A DNA stretch of 26,631 nucleotides from Paraglomus occultum (GCA_910592205.1 CAJVPJ010000382.1:1-26631), one strand, 5' to 3'; counted from the first letter of the stretch, positions 1 to 11,273 are shown. The notes: generated by a model from the letters alone, not told the origin. A program made the numbers and translations.

Positions 1-206
1 GTTAGAGCAGGGGGGTTGTGGTGGTGGACAATATGGATCATTACAGTATGATGGTAAGCCGTCCGTTGAGCAGCATGGTGGTGATGCTTGGCATTCACTG
101 TTAGGACATGCGGATGCTGGACAGGTAACGTTAGAGCAGGGGGGTTGTGGTGGTGGACAATATGGATCATTACAGTATGATGGTAAGCCGTCCGTTGAGC
201 AGCATG
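1..206. repeat. 129-bp tandem repeat within the cysteine-rich exon
   Basis: Bases 1-77 recur identically at 130-206, a period of 129 bp (43 codons). The rest of the unit (78-129 against 207 onward) is diverged but keeps the same cysteine codons on the minus strand. This looks like recent in-frame duplication or gene conversion of one repeat unit, with an older copy beside it. Confidence 0.85.
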
Positions 207-427
207 AATCTATTGATGGTACACATTCTTGGTTCTGACATACAGATGTTGGACAACCATTAGGGTATTGTCCGCAACACGGATCTTCACAGCACGTCTG
301 ATCGCAAGGTGATTTCGTTGAAAAACTGACAGGCTTATCGTTAGTATTGTTAGAGGAGTTACAACAAGATGATACACAGATTTCAGGACAACAGCCCCAA
401 TCATTTATCTCGCCGCCGCATCTCGGC
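1..427 (-). CDS. Cysteine-rich repeat protein, internal exon, truncated by the window edge
   Basis: The minus frame is open for 142 codons without a stop and runs off the left edge, so the gene is partial. It has no ATG. It begins after a splice-acceptor-like TTTTATAG (428-435), and one leftover base precedes the first full codon, so the upstream intron would be phase 2. The peptide holds 27 cysteines in 142 residues, many as CC pairs (GCCPEIC, SSCC, QTCCEDPCC). A 43-residue unit repeats: one full copy plus the start of another share a CCSTDGLPSYC-NDPYC-PPPQPPCSN core, and a more diverged copy precedes them (CPTSVCQNQEC against CPASACPNSEC). The regular spacing suggests a secreted disulfide-rich or metal-binding protein, but no family is recognised and no signal peptide lies in the window. 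Preservation of the cysteine pattern between diverged copies argues for real coding on this strand. Confidence 0.6.
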
Positions 428-429
428 CT

Positions 430-2625
430 ATAAAATTGTTGTTATTAATTTAATTTTACTAGCAAAGAGGAAGGAGATTCTAACAAGACATAAAAACCTA
501 CTGCGGCGATGCAGATATTAAGCCGACCAAATAAACAATGAGAAAAAATAATATAATGAATTTATTTCTGACCGTCATGTTGAAAGTCAGGGGTGATTTA
601 AAATTCGCAGCAGCAGTTGTTCGATAATATTTATACTTTGGGGTGGTTTGCAGGAAAATTTAGCCGTCCAAATTGAAAGAACGCGTAATATAGTGTTACG
701 TTATAGAAACAGATCAATAAAGAGAACATTAACATAATAATTCGACTTCCAAAGTGATGCGAATTGTGAAACGATTAATAATCGGATGTAGTTCATAAGC
801 ATGCATACAAAAATATGCTGTAATCAGAAAGTACTATGGACAATATTTACGTTTAAAATAGTTTGAATTTAAACATATAAATTAGCCCGTTAAGAACTGA
901 ATGAATACGTTCGAATACTAAACTGTACATTAATATTTTGTCCAAGACCATTTATTAAACTAATCAGAGACTATGCACACGTCTAATACAGTGGTTTTGC
1001 ATATGATGATACGTGAAATCCAACAGATCATTGCAAAACGCGTATTGCGGCCCCAAAGAACTATCGTTTGATGAGATTGCCTTCTTTTTTTTTTCTTTGT
1101 CTTTAACCGATGTTATGCTTAGTATCAAATTACTTTATTTGACATGGTCTATAGATATTGAGATAAACGAGCTGCTGCATGAAAGAGTGCTCGATATCAT
1201 TGTCCGATGTACGCTTACAAATACTTGCAAGAATCGCTTTACCTGTTTAACGCATTTGCATTACTCTTAACGTTAAATCAAAATTTCACTCTATTTGTCC
1301 TGACATTTCCGTTTATATTTGTCGGGAAAGCCGTACCGCTTTTCTTGGCACACCCAATTATGTAGCGTTCATATAATAGCAGAATTTGTGCTCACTATCA
1401 TATTTCTGTTTTTATAGCATTTTATACTGTCAGCCAATTTCCTGATTATCGTTATCTTCGCACAATGATGTTTCGTGTGTAATATTAAAGGAGAGCACAC
1501 GGGGGTTAAATCGTATAAATTAAAAAGAAATTTTTTTTTACATTAATAATAGTTTTTTATATGAGCGACGGTAAAATATATCGTTGTTTAGTTTGAAATC
1601 AATGACTTTATGAAACATTTTTCCTGACTCATCAAAAAATTGCACTTTTTTTTTAGATGCAACGTTTGTTTTGTTTTTATTCCCGTCATTATAATAATAA
1701 TAAATTGTAAGGTGTTTTATTAAACTGGGATAACGAAAAACATAATGGGTATATAAATTGGGCGAGACAAAGGGAAGAGTGTAACTAAGATCTGTTCCCA
1801 ATTTATGTTTCCTTATTTGGTCTCATACACATATAAATTTATAACTGTCTTTCCAATCAGTTAATTATATGTTTAGAATAAGAGAAGCAGTTAGTCTTTT
1901 AAAACGCATATTTTATAAAGTAATTAGAATTAGACCTGCATATTTTACCGAGCGCAGTTATCCCAGCGCTCGTAAGAACTAACAGACAAGATACAAGTTA
2001 AAAAGACCACTCAAAAAAAAAAAGGTACGCCAATATTATTATACTGTTATTGTAAACATACAACTTAGAGAAGGAATCTCCAACATACGGGGATAAAGTC
2101 TCGAAACGCAATTATCAAGAGAAATACAGCACATGCACAGAACAAACAAGAAAAGCTGTATGCTGAGTTATAGTCATGGTGATAAAAATTGAGCGGGGAG
2201 AAAATTCTAATAATTATTACTTTGTAAAAATTATAACAAAACCAGTTGGTAAATTAACAGAGTTGTCGTCGTTGCTTACTGCGTTTATGAGTAAAATTTA
2301 ATTGCGCTACAACTAACAATCAAGCTAATAAACGCGCTTTTTTTTTGTCGCTTTTTACGCGTATGCATGACAGAAAGCACGCATCCTGTGAATTACGAGA
2401 AGCTTGAATACAATTTTTGACAAGAACAAAGGTTTGAACACACTAAAAAGCACATACACTAATTGGTCACGTTAAATTCGAATAAGCCAAGTTAAAAAAC
2501 TACCACTGAAATATCCTTTTATCCTCTTCGAGTAGTAAACACAATCGAGTAACATGTTTGGAGGTGTTGCTACTCTGCATATTTGAATTATTTTCAATAA
2601 AACACGGCATATACTTTATCATATA
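430..2625. other. AT-rich intergenic spacer
   Basis: I see no supported gene here. There are homopolymer A and T runs (for example 1085-1098 and 2335-2347). Open frames at 1013-1270 (+) and 1538-1801 (-) lack an ATG and any recognisable domain. A short open stretch at about 2068-2168 (+), preceded by an AG acceptor-like site and ending at TAG, reads like an isolated C-terminal exon but has no partner exons that I could find. Confidence 0.5.
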
Positions 2626-3050
2626 CAGTGAAATCCGCTTTAACGAACGTCCGGTTTGACGAAAATGGTCTTATAACGAAGATGGTCTTATAACGAAGAC
2701 TTTTATGGACCAATTCATCAATATATATATAAAATGGGTCTTTTACAAAATCAGGCCTCAAAACTGCTGAGGTGTATTTTGCTCGCGGGTGCCCATGAGC
2801 CATCAGAATACGAATATATTCTACCGGGGATCGTTAAACGACGCACTATGTCTTCATTCTGAATCTTCTCAAAATTTCCCCATAGTGGAGAAGGCTCTGC
2901 AAATTGTAAAGAACCGTCCGAGCGTTAGGAAACATCAGACGCGAAGGAGGTACAGCTACTTTTGATAAAAAGTAGTGACCAAGGATGTTGTATAGATTTT
3001 TCGGCTTTAATGAATAGTCCCGCTTTAACAAAGTTTTTTGGTGGGTGGGT
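2626..3050. mobile_element. Degenerate DNA-transposon-like repeat (pogo/Tc-type terminal modules)
   Basis: At 2626 a CAGTGAAATCCGC...TTTAACGAAC module preceded by TATA resembles the ends of pogo/Tigger-like elements, which typically begin CAGT and contain TATAACGAA-type units. It is followed by a perfect 17-bp tandem duplication (2666-2682 and 2683-2699) containing TTATAACGAAGA, then TTTTATGG. A second module in the same orientation lies at 3000-3050 (CGGCTTTAATGAATAGTCCCG, CTTTAACAAAG, TTTTTTGGTGGG). No transposase frame and no matching inverted right end were found, so this is at best a decayed non-autonomous copy or two nested fragments. The family assignment rests on motif likeness only. 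Confidence 0.35.
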
Positions 3051-3634
3051 CATGCCAACTACGTAATGTCATAAACTCTAAAAAAGTTGTCGGTTCACTA
3101 ATTGACAATGCAAGAAAATTGCGCTACACGGAGGTGTTTGAAGGTATTTTAATTTCATCCATCGGTTTTAACTATTACTATTATTACCATTACTATTGTT
3201 ACTATATTAATATAACTACTGTATCAAAATCATGTGAAGCGATTATGAACGTGTTATTATCCTTGCAACATGCAAAAATGCGTTGCTATTGTTTTACTTT
3301 TTATTATTTGACGACAATAAACTCTCGTCTTTTTTTTTTGTCCTCTAATACAATTATAGTATATTAATAAATATATATACGCTAAGTCACGTGGAATATA
3401 AAATTTCACTCGCCTTAAGCTTCTATTACTTTTTATTGCTTGCTGACACCGTCCGTGATCGAAAGGCAATGCTGTATGCCATTTTAAATGCTGATAATAA
3501 ACCACAACACCGAACCAATATTCACAGATATCTATTTTTGCGCATCTTGTATAATGATTTATGTAATTATCCTTAACAGATAAAGTCCTACGTTATAAGT
3601 ACGTCTTTTTCTCATGTATAGATACAATTTGTAA
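3051..3634. other. Spacer downstream of the NoxR gene with an imperfect ATT/ACT microsatellite
   Basis: No gene is supported. An imperfect trinucleotide tract (ACT/ATT units) runs at about 3168-3215 and a T-run at 3330-3340. Predicted frames here (3038-3367 +, 3257-3505 -, 3391-3576 +) overlap each other, lack domains and partly translate the microsatellite. The segment should contain the 3' UTR and polyadenylation site of the minus-strand gene ending at 3635. Confidence 0.5.
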
Positions 3635-6438
3635 TTAATCGTCGTTTATCCATAGCTGCAGTAGATGCGAACAAATAACTCGATTAGTTAGAGCGAATAG
3701 CATAAAACGAGAAAAAGATACTTGTAATTATACTTACCTCCATCTTCCTTATGCCATCCGAAGACGCAGCAGCGTGTGAAAGAGCCATCTCAAGATCCTC
3801 CTGATCCGTTAAAGTAACCTTTGTACCATCATCATCCTTATATCTCAATTTAAACTGTGACAGATTACCAAACTTTTCCTGAATTCGCCTGACAAGATCT
3901 TCATATGTTATAGTGTTGGGTACTATGAAGGCTCGGGTATCTTTATGATAGCATTTGATTCGAATCTGGGACAGCAAACATTTATTAGCATAGTATCCAA
4001 TGCGTTGGTTTTTTCATCTAATACAAAAGCGCGCTTGCGAAAAAATCAATTATAACGAAACGCTCAAAAGTACCTTAAAATTATCTTCCTTCTTCAGACC
4101 CTTTTTCCCACTTGTAACTTGCGGATTTACACCATTCTTCGCGTTAGGGGACCCTAATAGGACAAATTGTGTATCATCTTCATCTCCGTATTGATATGCA
4201 TCATCGCCATCTTGATTGAACAATATACTTGCATATGTTCTTTTATCATCAGGACTTAGTTCGAGACCTTGCATACCTTCTTGCCGAGGAGACAACAAAT
4301 ATCCGGCCGCCTTCTGACCATCGGGGGGAGGCGATTGAATCTTGCGTACTCCTTGATTATCACTGTTGCCGTTCAACAATGGTAAATTATTATCAGGTTT
4401 ATTCCCATCCATATAATAACCATTATCATTATTCATAATAAAATCATACAATTGGTTAAAATCTTCGGTATTGCTCGGACTTAAATTTTGATACGCGTTG
4501 GGATAGACACCATTTGATTCATCCACTTGCTGTTGGATTGGCATTTTTCCTTGCATGTACGGAGGTCGCGGATAGTCGTTAGATGGAGGGAGCTCAACTC
4601 GAGGATTCGGAGATCGATCGCGACGCAATGAATCTTGTCTTCGAGAAGGTAGTCCTGCATTCGCTGTATTAGGCGAGGGCTCGCGTCGAAGCGACCCATT
4701 TCTCGCTACTTTCCGAAGAGAATTCTGACGAGCAGGCGTAAGTTTTGGAGATGGACGGCCACTGTCAATAGTGTTGGATCGATAATGGTTCGAAACAAGT
4801 ATATCCGTCGGCCGACGAAGAGGGCGTGTTCCACCCGTTTCATCACCTGGCGGTACTTTAGGCGGGCCAACATTACGCCCATTGTTTGGTGCAAGCGAGG
4901 GGGCTTCTCTCACTGATGGCAAAGTGTTCTTACGTTGTGGTTGTTGGCGCCGAATACTTGGACGTGTGCTTATAGCAGGGAATGGTGGATTACGTGGATT
5001 TGTTGATAATGAGCGTGGGCGATCGAGCGGTGATCCTGGGCGCGAGCCGTTGCCATCAAACGAATCGACCCTTCCGTCGGTTCGCTCCTTGGTTATTGGT
5101 GCTGTCGTACTCATTTGTTGGTTCTGAATATGACAGAATCGTTAGCACCTGTTTGATATTATGCCGAACAAAGCATTCCAATGTTATTCCCATTTACCTT
5201 TAGCTGTTCTGCACCTGTAAATCCGACAAAGGCATCTCCTGGATCGACGACAGCAATCAAAGTCGGCTCTCCTAGATAGTTTTTCGTTTTTACATTCTTC
5301 AACTTTCCTTCTGGTGGCCTATAGATTACTCCCACAGGAATTGAAAAGACTGTAAAACCCTAAATCCAAAGAGTCCAATAAGACTAAGAGCGTTAACAAT
5401 AAGAGTCATATATTTGATGTTACGAATGTTCGCGACAATCCAACCCATTATTTGACATTACTATAACCATTACGACGAAATGTCTGCATCTCACATTTCC
5501 CCATTCGATGACATTATACATTACCTGGCCTTGGACTACCATAGCTTCATCAATTACATCATGTTCCTCAGTTTGCTTTTCTTTCGCCGCATAAGCAAAA
5601 TCATCCAAACCCTTTTCCGTCTGACCCAAATACAAATAGCATAACCCTCGATTAAATAAAACTTCACATGAATATAGACGGAATTTGAGACCAAGTTGCT
5701 CGTAATCTATCAGCATGTTACCGCGAAGATACTGTAACATAAATGGTTGATTAGCGTTCGGTTCAAAAAAAAAAAAAAAAAACGAAAAAAAAAAAAGACG
5801 TCAGCTTACAAGCAATGCGTCATTGAAACTTGTGAGTGCGGATTCAAAATCGCCCAATAAAAAATGGGAGACACCCTTTTGAAAATAGGCTACTGCAAAG
5901 TATACGTCCAATTTGGTTGCCTGTTCGTATGCTCCACACTGACATTGCAAGACAAAAACCGGATCAGTCAATATCAGAACAGACAGGCAAAATAACATTC
6001 TCGACTTAATCACCGGAACACATAATATAGCTCGTTTTACCACTTACAGCTTCTTCATGCTCTCCACAAGTTGCGTATATCAATCCCATGTTGAAATGAA
6101 ATTTTGCAGAGTCTGCAATACTCTGGTAAAACGACGTGACAGCAAATCAAAAGGATTAGTTACGTTATGTGCAAAAAAAAAAAAAAAAAGAAATGGTCGC
6201 ACTAACCTCAAAAATCTCGAGAGCTTTGTTAAAGTCGTCTTCATCATAGGCGACAACAGCAGTGGCCCATTGTTCTAATTCATACTAATGAAATATAATA
6301 GAGGGTCAGCGTTAGGTTTAGAACAGTGGCCAAAGTGTATAATCGAGCAATTTCTTCCGACATGTATTGTACATTGCACGATTTCGATAAATTAACTAGT
6401 CACGCTCACACTATGCCAGTATTAACCTTTAAAGCCAT
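3635..6438 (-). CDS. noxR: NoxR / p67phox-like NADPH oxidase regulator (TPR + PB1), nine exons, complete
   Basis: In fungi NoxR, with Rac, activates membrane NADPH oxidases that make superoxide for polarised growth and development. Exons on the minus strand: 6427-6438, 6207-6284, 6048-6122, 5810-5938, 5525-5731, 5198-5359, 4074-5123, 3738-3965, 3635-3655. They total 1962 nt, 653 residues, and all eight introns are phase 0. Residues 1-167 form the TPR region (LDVYFAVAYFQKGVSHFLLG, IDYEQLGLKFRLYSCEVLFN). Residues 168-221 carry the activation region (TVFSIPVGVIYRP, KTKNYLG). Residues 222-571 are a single disordered Pro/Ser/Asn/Arg-rich exon. Residues 572-651 are a PB1 domain with a basic start (RIKCYHKDTR) and an acidic OPCA-type motif (DDDGTKVTLTDQEDLEMAL), ending LWINDD. 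No SH3 domain is present, as in fungal NoxR. The first exon (MALK) was chosen because NoxR proteins begin MSLK-like and its GTTAATAC donor is in phase; it is the least certain exon. Confidence 0.9.
5763..5797. repeat. A-rich homopolymer tract inside NoxR intron 4
   Basis: Two long A-runs separated by ACG sit in intron 4 (5732-5809) of the minus-strand NoxR gene, so they are U-rich in its transcript and act as an extended polypyrimidine tract near the 3' splice site at 5731/5732. A similar A-run lies at 6173-6189 in intron 2. Run length is liable to sequencing error, but both runs are intronic and do not touch the reading frame. Confidence 0.7.
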
Positions 6439-6580
6439 TTATGTCAGTGTATAGTCCGTTTAATGTGGCCGTGTTTGTTGTGAATGCGGTTTGGCGAGTA
6501 TAAGTTCCAGGCAAATGATACTATCCAAAGCGTCTTTAGCGCCAATATTAATATGGTGGGGGGTGGTGCTGTAGGTGTTT

Positions 6581-6672
6581 TGTAGTTTTAGTTGTAGTTT
6601 TAGTTGTAGTTGTGGTTGTGGTTGTGGTTGTAGTTGTAGTTGTTTCGTTTTGTTATTATTGTAGTTGTAGTT
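6581..6672. repeat. GTT/GTA-rich simple repeat
   Basis: Imperfect iterations of TTGTAG and TTGTGG (hexanucleotide, drifting) run through this stretch. The predicted minus frame 6600-6824 mainly translates this repeat as Asn/Tyr/His and is not counted as a gene. Confidence 0.75.
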
Positions 6673-6876
6673 GGTTTTGTTGGGTTATTGGATTCTTTTT
6701 TCCTGACTGTGTGTAATTCGTGAAAAGACAAGCGTGTAAAAAAGTGTAGAATGTAACCAGAGACTTTGCAAGTTGGACAAGATAAATGATTGTTCCAGCA
6801 ACCAATAGAGATATTCAAAGACAAAGAACGATCGGAAGACTATTTGAGTCTGGGCTTATAAAGAAGTAACAACCTT

Positions 6877-7008
6877 CTATATTGGAAAGAAAAAGAAATA
6901 TGTGAGGGGAATGATGGTGATATAACATAGGCCATCAAACGACAATGCACTCTGTGCGACTCCTGGTTTCATGAGCTTGTCACCCAATTTAGCGTATTTG
7001 CCAGTCAT
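6877..7008 (-). CDS. Small open frame of unknown status (43 codons, or first exon of a small gene)
   Basis: An ATG at 7006-7008 opens a frame beginning MTGKYAKLGDKLMKPGVAQS. The first 30 residues look protein-like, while the end (TYFFFFPI) translates what looks like a polypyrimidine tract ending in TAG. That TAG could equally be a 3' splice site, which would make this the first exon of a spliced gene; I could not find a donor and a downstream exon that join convincingly. The product is not recognised, and a chance frame remains possible. Confidence 0.2.
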   Translation of the reverse strand: MTGKYAKLGDKLMKPGVAQSALSFDGLCYITIIPLTYFFFFPI

Positions 7009-8938
7009 TGGACAATCTGAATTTAATACCGATTACTGTGGAATTTCCGTTTTTAGTAACACATATTCATAACAATAATAATAAAAGGGGAACTAGTTTA
7101 AAGGGGGATTGATGAAGTCAAACAACCTTTAAGACGTTATGTAAGTATCCAGGGTCAAGATGGATTATAGCTGTTTCCAGTTATACATAAAAGGATTCAT
7201 TACTGTCGCACAGGTTAATTTAATGACGAACGAGATTTTTTTAAAAACGAATAAAATATTCATCTGATTTGGTTTGTTTTAATTTCGATGGAAATTTCTG
7301 TCATTTGAGCTTACCCCTTTTTTTATACATCGATATACGGCAATTTGTATCGAGTATAGGATGAAACAGAGAGGAAATAAAAACAATTTACAGTTTTATG
7401 AAGTAGGATTACGATTGTCTAGGGACGATGTGTCATTGGAAGAGTACAGTTTGTGTTTCATTATTAATTGTTCCCAGCCAGCAGTATAGAAAAGCTTATT
7501 GCATGTGAATTATTAAAGTTACTCGTATCAACATCATCTTACCATATAGTCGAAAGGATCCACATATTAGCGTCAAAACATGCAAATTCTGATATTACAT
7601 AATGTCACAGATAAGGTTAGATTTTGTCAACATTATTATCGCAAACTGGTTTTCGACAATGAAAGTTTCGTTTGCTAATTTGAAAAATCTATTTATTCGG
7701 TTGCTAACAATAAGAATAGACTATGCCCGATATGGTACTTGTATCCCACTATCAAATCCCTCGAGCATATTAATAGGCCAAGTTTAATTCACAAAAGATT
7801 CGTATTTTGATTGGATAATTAAACTGTGCTTTATGATAATTCCTAAAATTGCAACGCATAATTCGTTTTATACAGTTTAATATCACATTCCGTGGTGGGA
7901 TGATTATTTTTTAGCGTCACGCCACTTTTTTTTTTAACAGTTTATTGGTTGCAAATATCGTATGATTAACTTTCCTGAACTGTACCACACCTGAACCTTT
8001 AAATAACCATACACGCAGATTATCCAGAAATGAACTGTTTTCTATTGTAGAATCTCTTTATAAGTTATACGGAGAAGTTTGTTCTAATATGAAACGTATC
8101 AAATACGTAAAATGTTTGCATGAGAACTGAAGAGTAAGAGCTACAATACAAAAACCGTTTATTTTGTTATATAGGTTTGGTTTTGCTTTATATTTACTTT
8201 ATGTGGAAAGCTCATGTGAATACACGCATCTGACGGTGGAAATCGTCCATTGTGTTACGTAAAATCACAATAGCATACAGATTAAATTTACGACAAAACA
8301 CTTTCAAAATGAATACCGTCTGCTGTATTAGTATCTAATTGGTCTATTAGCTTACTCGTCAAATTATTTGTTAATTAATAGCAACACTCTGTCCATAAAC
8401 GTAATGAAAAATAAAATATTATTTTCAGATGCAATACTTTCGATGCATGCAGTTTATCAACAACTAAAATACAAGTGACTCCAATTGTATTTTCCCCATG
8501 CAAAGATATTTCATACAGAAAAAGTCATACAAGCACGAGCAACAGATCTTATATACCAAGTCGATGATAATCTGTTTCACGGCAGCGGCAATGAAGTAAA
8601 AAAGCAAAGATAGCTGTATACAAAGCAAAAATTCAGCAAGATATACAGTTGGTTTTGAGACACGCCCAGAGATCACCTATAAAACACTGAAAATTGATTG
8701 ACTCTTCAAACGTCACAAATTAGACTAATAAAACTAATATTAAATTATATGAATAATAATTAACGTAATTATGTCCACTGATTTCTCTTTGTCAGAATAT
8801 CCTGATAATAACACTGCATCCAATTAATCCGCATAACAATCGCAACAAGCAATCTAGATCGGCTGTTACATTTTCATGCTCTATAATATAGAAAACTTAA
8901 TCTCTTTCAATTATGCCGTAGTTCGGCGGATACCGTAG

Positions 8939-9481
8939 TATGCAACGAGCATTGTACAGTGTAACCGATCACCATTGTTAATTGCGCGTGTGTGCAATGT
9001 GCGCACATATGGCAATGTCCAACTCCCAAATTCTTACCTAAAATTCATGTATGCTGATCATTCGGCATTTCCTAACCAAATATGGCTTATTTCACCGGTA
9101 TCCAACCAGAAAGTTAATTTTATCGGAGGTTTTTCCTCTTCTGGACCCAAAAGATTAAATTGTAAGTTACCGGATTTGGCAGGTAAGTGTTTATTTTCTG
9201 CGACGGAAAACATAATCAGTGTGTCCGTATTGGTTCGTTTTGAACCAAAGAAGGTCCACTTGCCTGCTGATATTTACAAGTTACATTGGTCATATTACTT
9301 AATAACATCCTCAAACTATTTTATTGACATAATTTTACGGTTGACGTCGAAATACCGAATTCAAGATGTCGTAAATGTGAATTTACGTCAAAGAGCTAAT
9401 ATCATATGTAAACATCGGTCCTGCTTATCGATTAAGACTCAAAATTACCCGATTGTCCATTCTCCAGCTGATCGATTAATA
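8939..9481 (+). CDS. Unidentified open frame with an internal strong splice donor
   Basis: The frame is open for about 180 codons between a TAG at about 8936 and TGA at 9479-9481, unusually long for AT-rich spacer. The first ATG is internal (9048; MYADHSAFPNQIWLISPVSN). A consensus donor GTAAGTG occurs at 9183, so the true exon may be 8939-9182 (or from 9048), with the rest open by chance. No downstream acceptor that keeps a frame was obvious. No domain, transmembrane segment or known family is recognised. It could be an exon of an intron-rich gene or a relic of one. Confidence 0.3.
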
Positions 9482-9484
9482 TGA

Positions 9485-11158
9485 TACATCTTATGTGGCT
9501 ATGCCAATTTATTTTAACCGAACCAATGATTGAGAAGTAAAATGTGAAGGCCATTAATTACTGGAACTCTATATTTTTACGAATATTAAAAAACTTGTCT
9601 TGGCAAATAAAATCAACGTTTGTTTAGATCTTTGTGAAACCGCATGTATCAATTATCGTAAACACGCTACTTGATTTTTTCAAATTGATAAAACATATTT
9701 CACACACATACAGAAATAAATGTTAGGTAATTGAAGATTTTTTTTGTGATAACCAAATATCAAACTTTACCCTCTTTGAGTTTATCGTAATTGGTCAGAA
9801 TGGCAACATTGATATCTTTGTCAATGCTATTATTATTATGGAAGTTTCAAGTCTAAATTTTGTTTAGTCACATGGGAGCAGGTACTGAGTCTTATAAACA
9901 ATTGTCACTGTCATTGCTTTCCCGGAGACTATATTTATATATCAACATAGGAAAAACTTACTATTGCCATTACTTATACTATTGCTATTAATGATACTGT
10001 ATAAGAAAGTAATTAGTTAGTCAATTATACGGTAATTAGTTTTTTTTCCAGCTAATTATTTAGTTAAATTAGACTGAAATAAAGAGCTTTTACAATTGGT
10101 GTTTTTAGATATAAAGACTTTGTTACTCTAATTCATTATTAATTACTAATTACTAATTTATTATTATTAGCACTATCATTATTATTTATATTATTTATGC
10201 CGAATAACTAACTGTTCTAAGTATTTTCAAATTAGAAAAATAAAGAGTTTGTTGTTTTTTTTTCATTAAACTTGTAAATATTTTTGTTCTTTTTAATAAG
10301 CCAATAACTTTACCTTGTTCTTTAATTTCTGGTTATACCTTTTTTGTAATATAGCTACCGAGCACTATTTAACCAACAATAAACCGATTTCCGAATTTGA
10401 TCGGCTCGGAAGCGTCCTAAGTTAATATTGTATTGTGAAATTTTATTCGATATCTAATTATTTGCATTTCAATATCATGTAACTTTCCCCTACCCTTTTA
10501 GAAAAAAAATATTTTACCACGTCCCTTTTTCTGTTCACGTCAACTCAGAAAATGTCCATATGCGCATACTTTGATCACAAACATACCGAGTGGTGTATCA
10601 CTGAATTTATAAACAAAGTTATGAAGAAACGTTTCAACTAAAATATTATCCAAGGAACTACGGAAAGAGGCGCGTAAATCTACTTGTTACTGATACTAAT
10701 AACAAGTACAAAAGTTTACTTGTTGAAATGGCTAATTCATTTAATAACTTGACTAAGTAAACCAACCAGTTTCCAACCAGTTTCCAACCAAACCGCCGAA
10801 GAAGGGAAACGACTTTCCCCGGAGCGTTGCAGGTATCATAATCATGGCCCATAATATCAAATTACGTCATGTTCTTTACGGTTGTATGCATATACTATCT
10901 AATATTACTTTATCTTTCACTAACTCCAATCCTTAACTAAACTTGATTAGGGGGTTTTATCAGCAGCTGTTTACGAACAGAAAATGCACACTTTATTGCA
11001 AATGAAGTATTGTAATTCGAATCATTGCTCGATTTTACAACCCAAGGCTAGAAAACCGCATAAAGCTGGAACGACCGTCTAAAAAGATAGCGATGGATGC
11101 TATCTCAAGTAAAATACTTGATCGTGCATAAGATTTCTATGTCATTTAGTAGAGCTCT
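9485..11158. other. AT-rich spacer with a short hairpin
   Basis: No gene is supported. Features are TTA/ATT-rich simple sequence (10135-10200), a perfect 9-bp inverted repeat with a 10-nt loop (10681-10708), and a short direct repeat of TTTCCAACCAG at 10769-10792. The minus frame 10658-10852 overlaps these repeats and shows no domain. Confidence 0.5.
10681..10708. repeat. 9-bp inverted repeat, 10-nt loop
   Basis: TACTTGTTA at 10681-10689 is perfectly complementary to TAACAAGTA at 10700-10708. No T-run follows and no adjacent gene explains it. It could be a relic of a small element or chance. Confidence 0.6.
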
Positions 11159-11273
11159 TTACCACCGTAAAGCAATTGACAGACGGCCAACTACCAGCTT
11201 TACATATTTACACTATAAAAAAAAACGCGAATCTGTCATCGTTAAAGAATCATTGTAAAACCAGGAAACTTAC

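Larger units (their letters stand above)
6439..8938. other. Long AT-rich spacer upstream of the NoxR gene
   Basis: This segment holds the presumed NoxR promoter and a GTT/GTA-rich simple repeat (6581-6672). No gene is supported with confidence. A 43-codon minus frame at 6877-7008 is listed separately. At 8428-8606 (+) an acceptor-like TTTTCAG is followed by an open frame interrupted by one TGA (about 8474), reading HTEKVIQARATDLIYQVDD-like sequence. It could be a decayed exon, but I could not connect it to any other exon. Confidence 0.45.

Noticed and set aside
210-404. 64-codon minus frame beginning MIGAVVLKSVYH
   Set aside because: It overlaps the cysteine-rich exon in another frame, uses an internal ATG and lacks the repeat pattern; it is a shadow.
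1013-1270. 85-codon plus frame
   Set aside because: Opens at GTG, runs through a T-homopolymer (FFFF), and has no family resemblance.
1538-1801. 87-codon minus frame ending YRRSYKKLLLM
   Set aside because: No ATG start, Tyr/Asn/Lys-rich as expected from AT-rich DNA, no domain and no linked exons.
10658-10852. 64-codon minus frame MGHDYDTCNAPGKV...
   Set aside because: Built largely from a short direct repeat and the hairpin sequence; no domain and no splice context.
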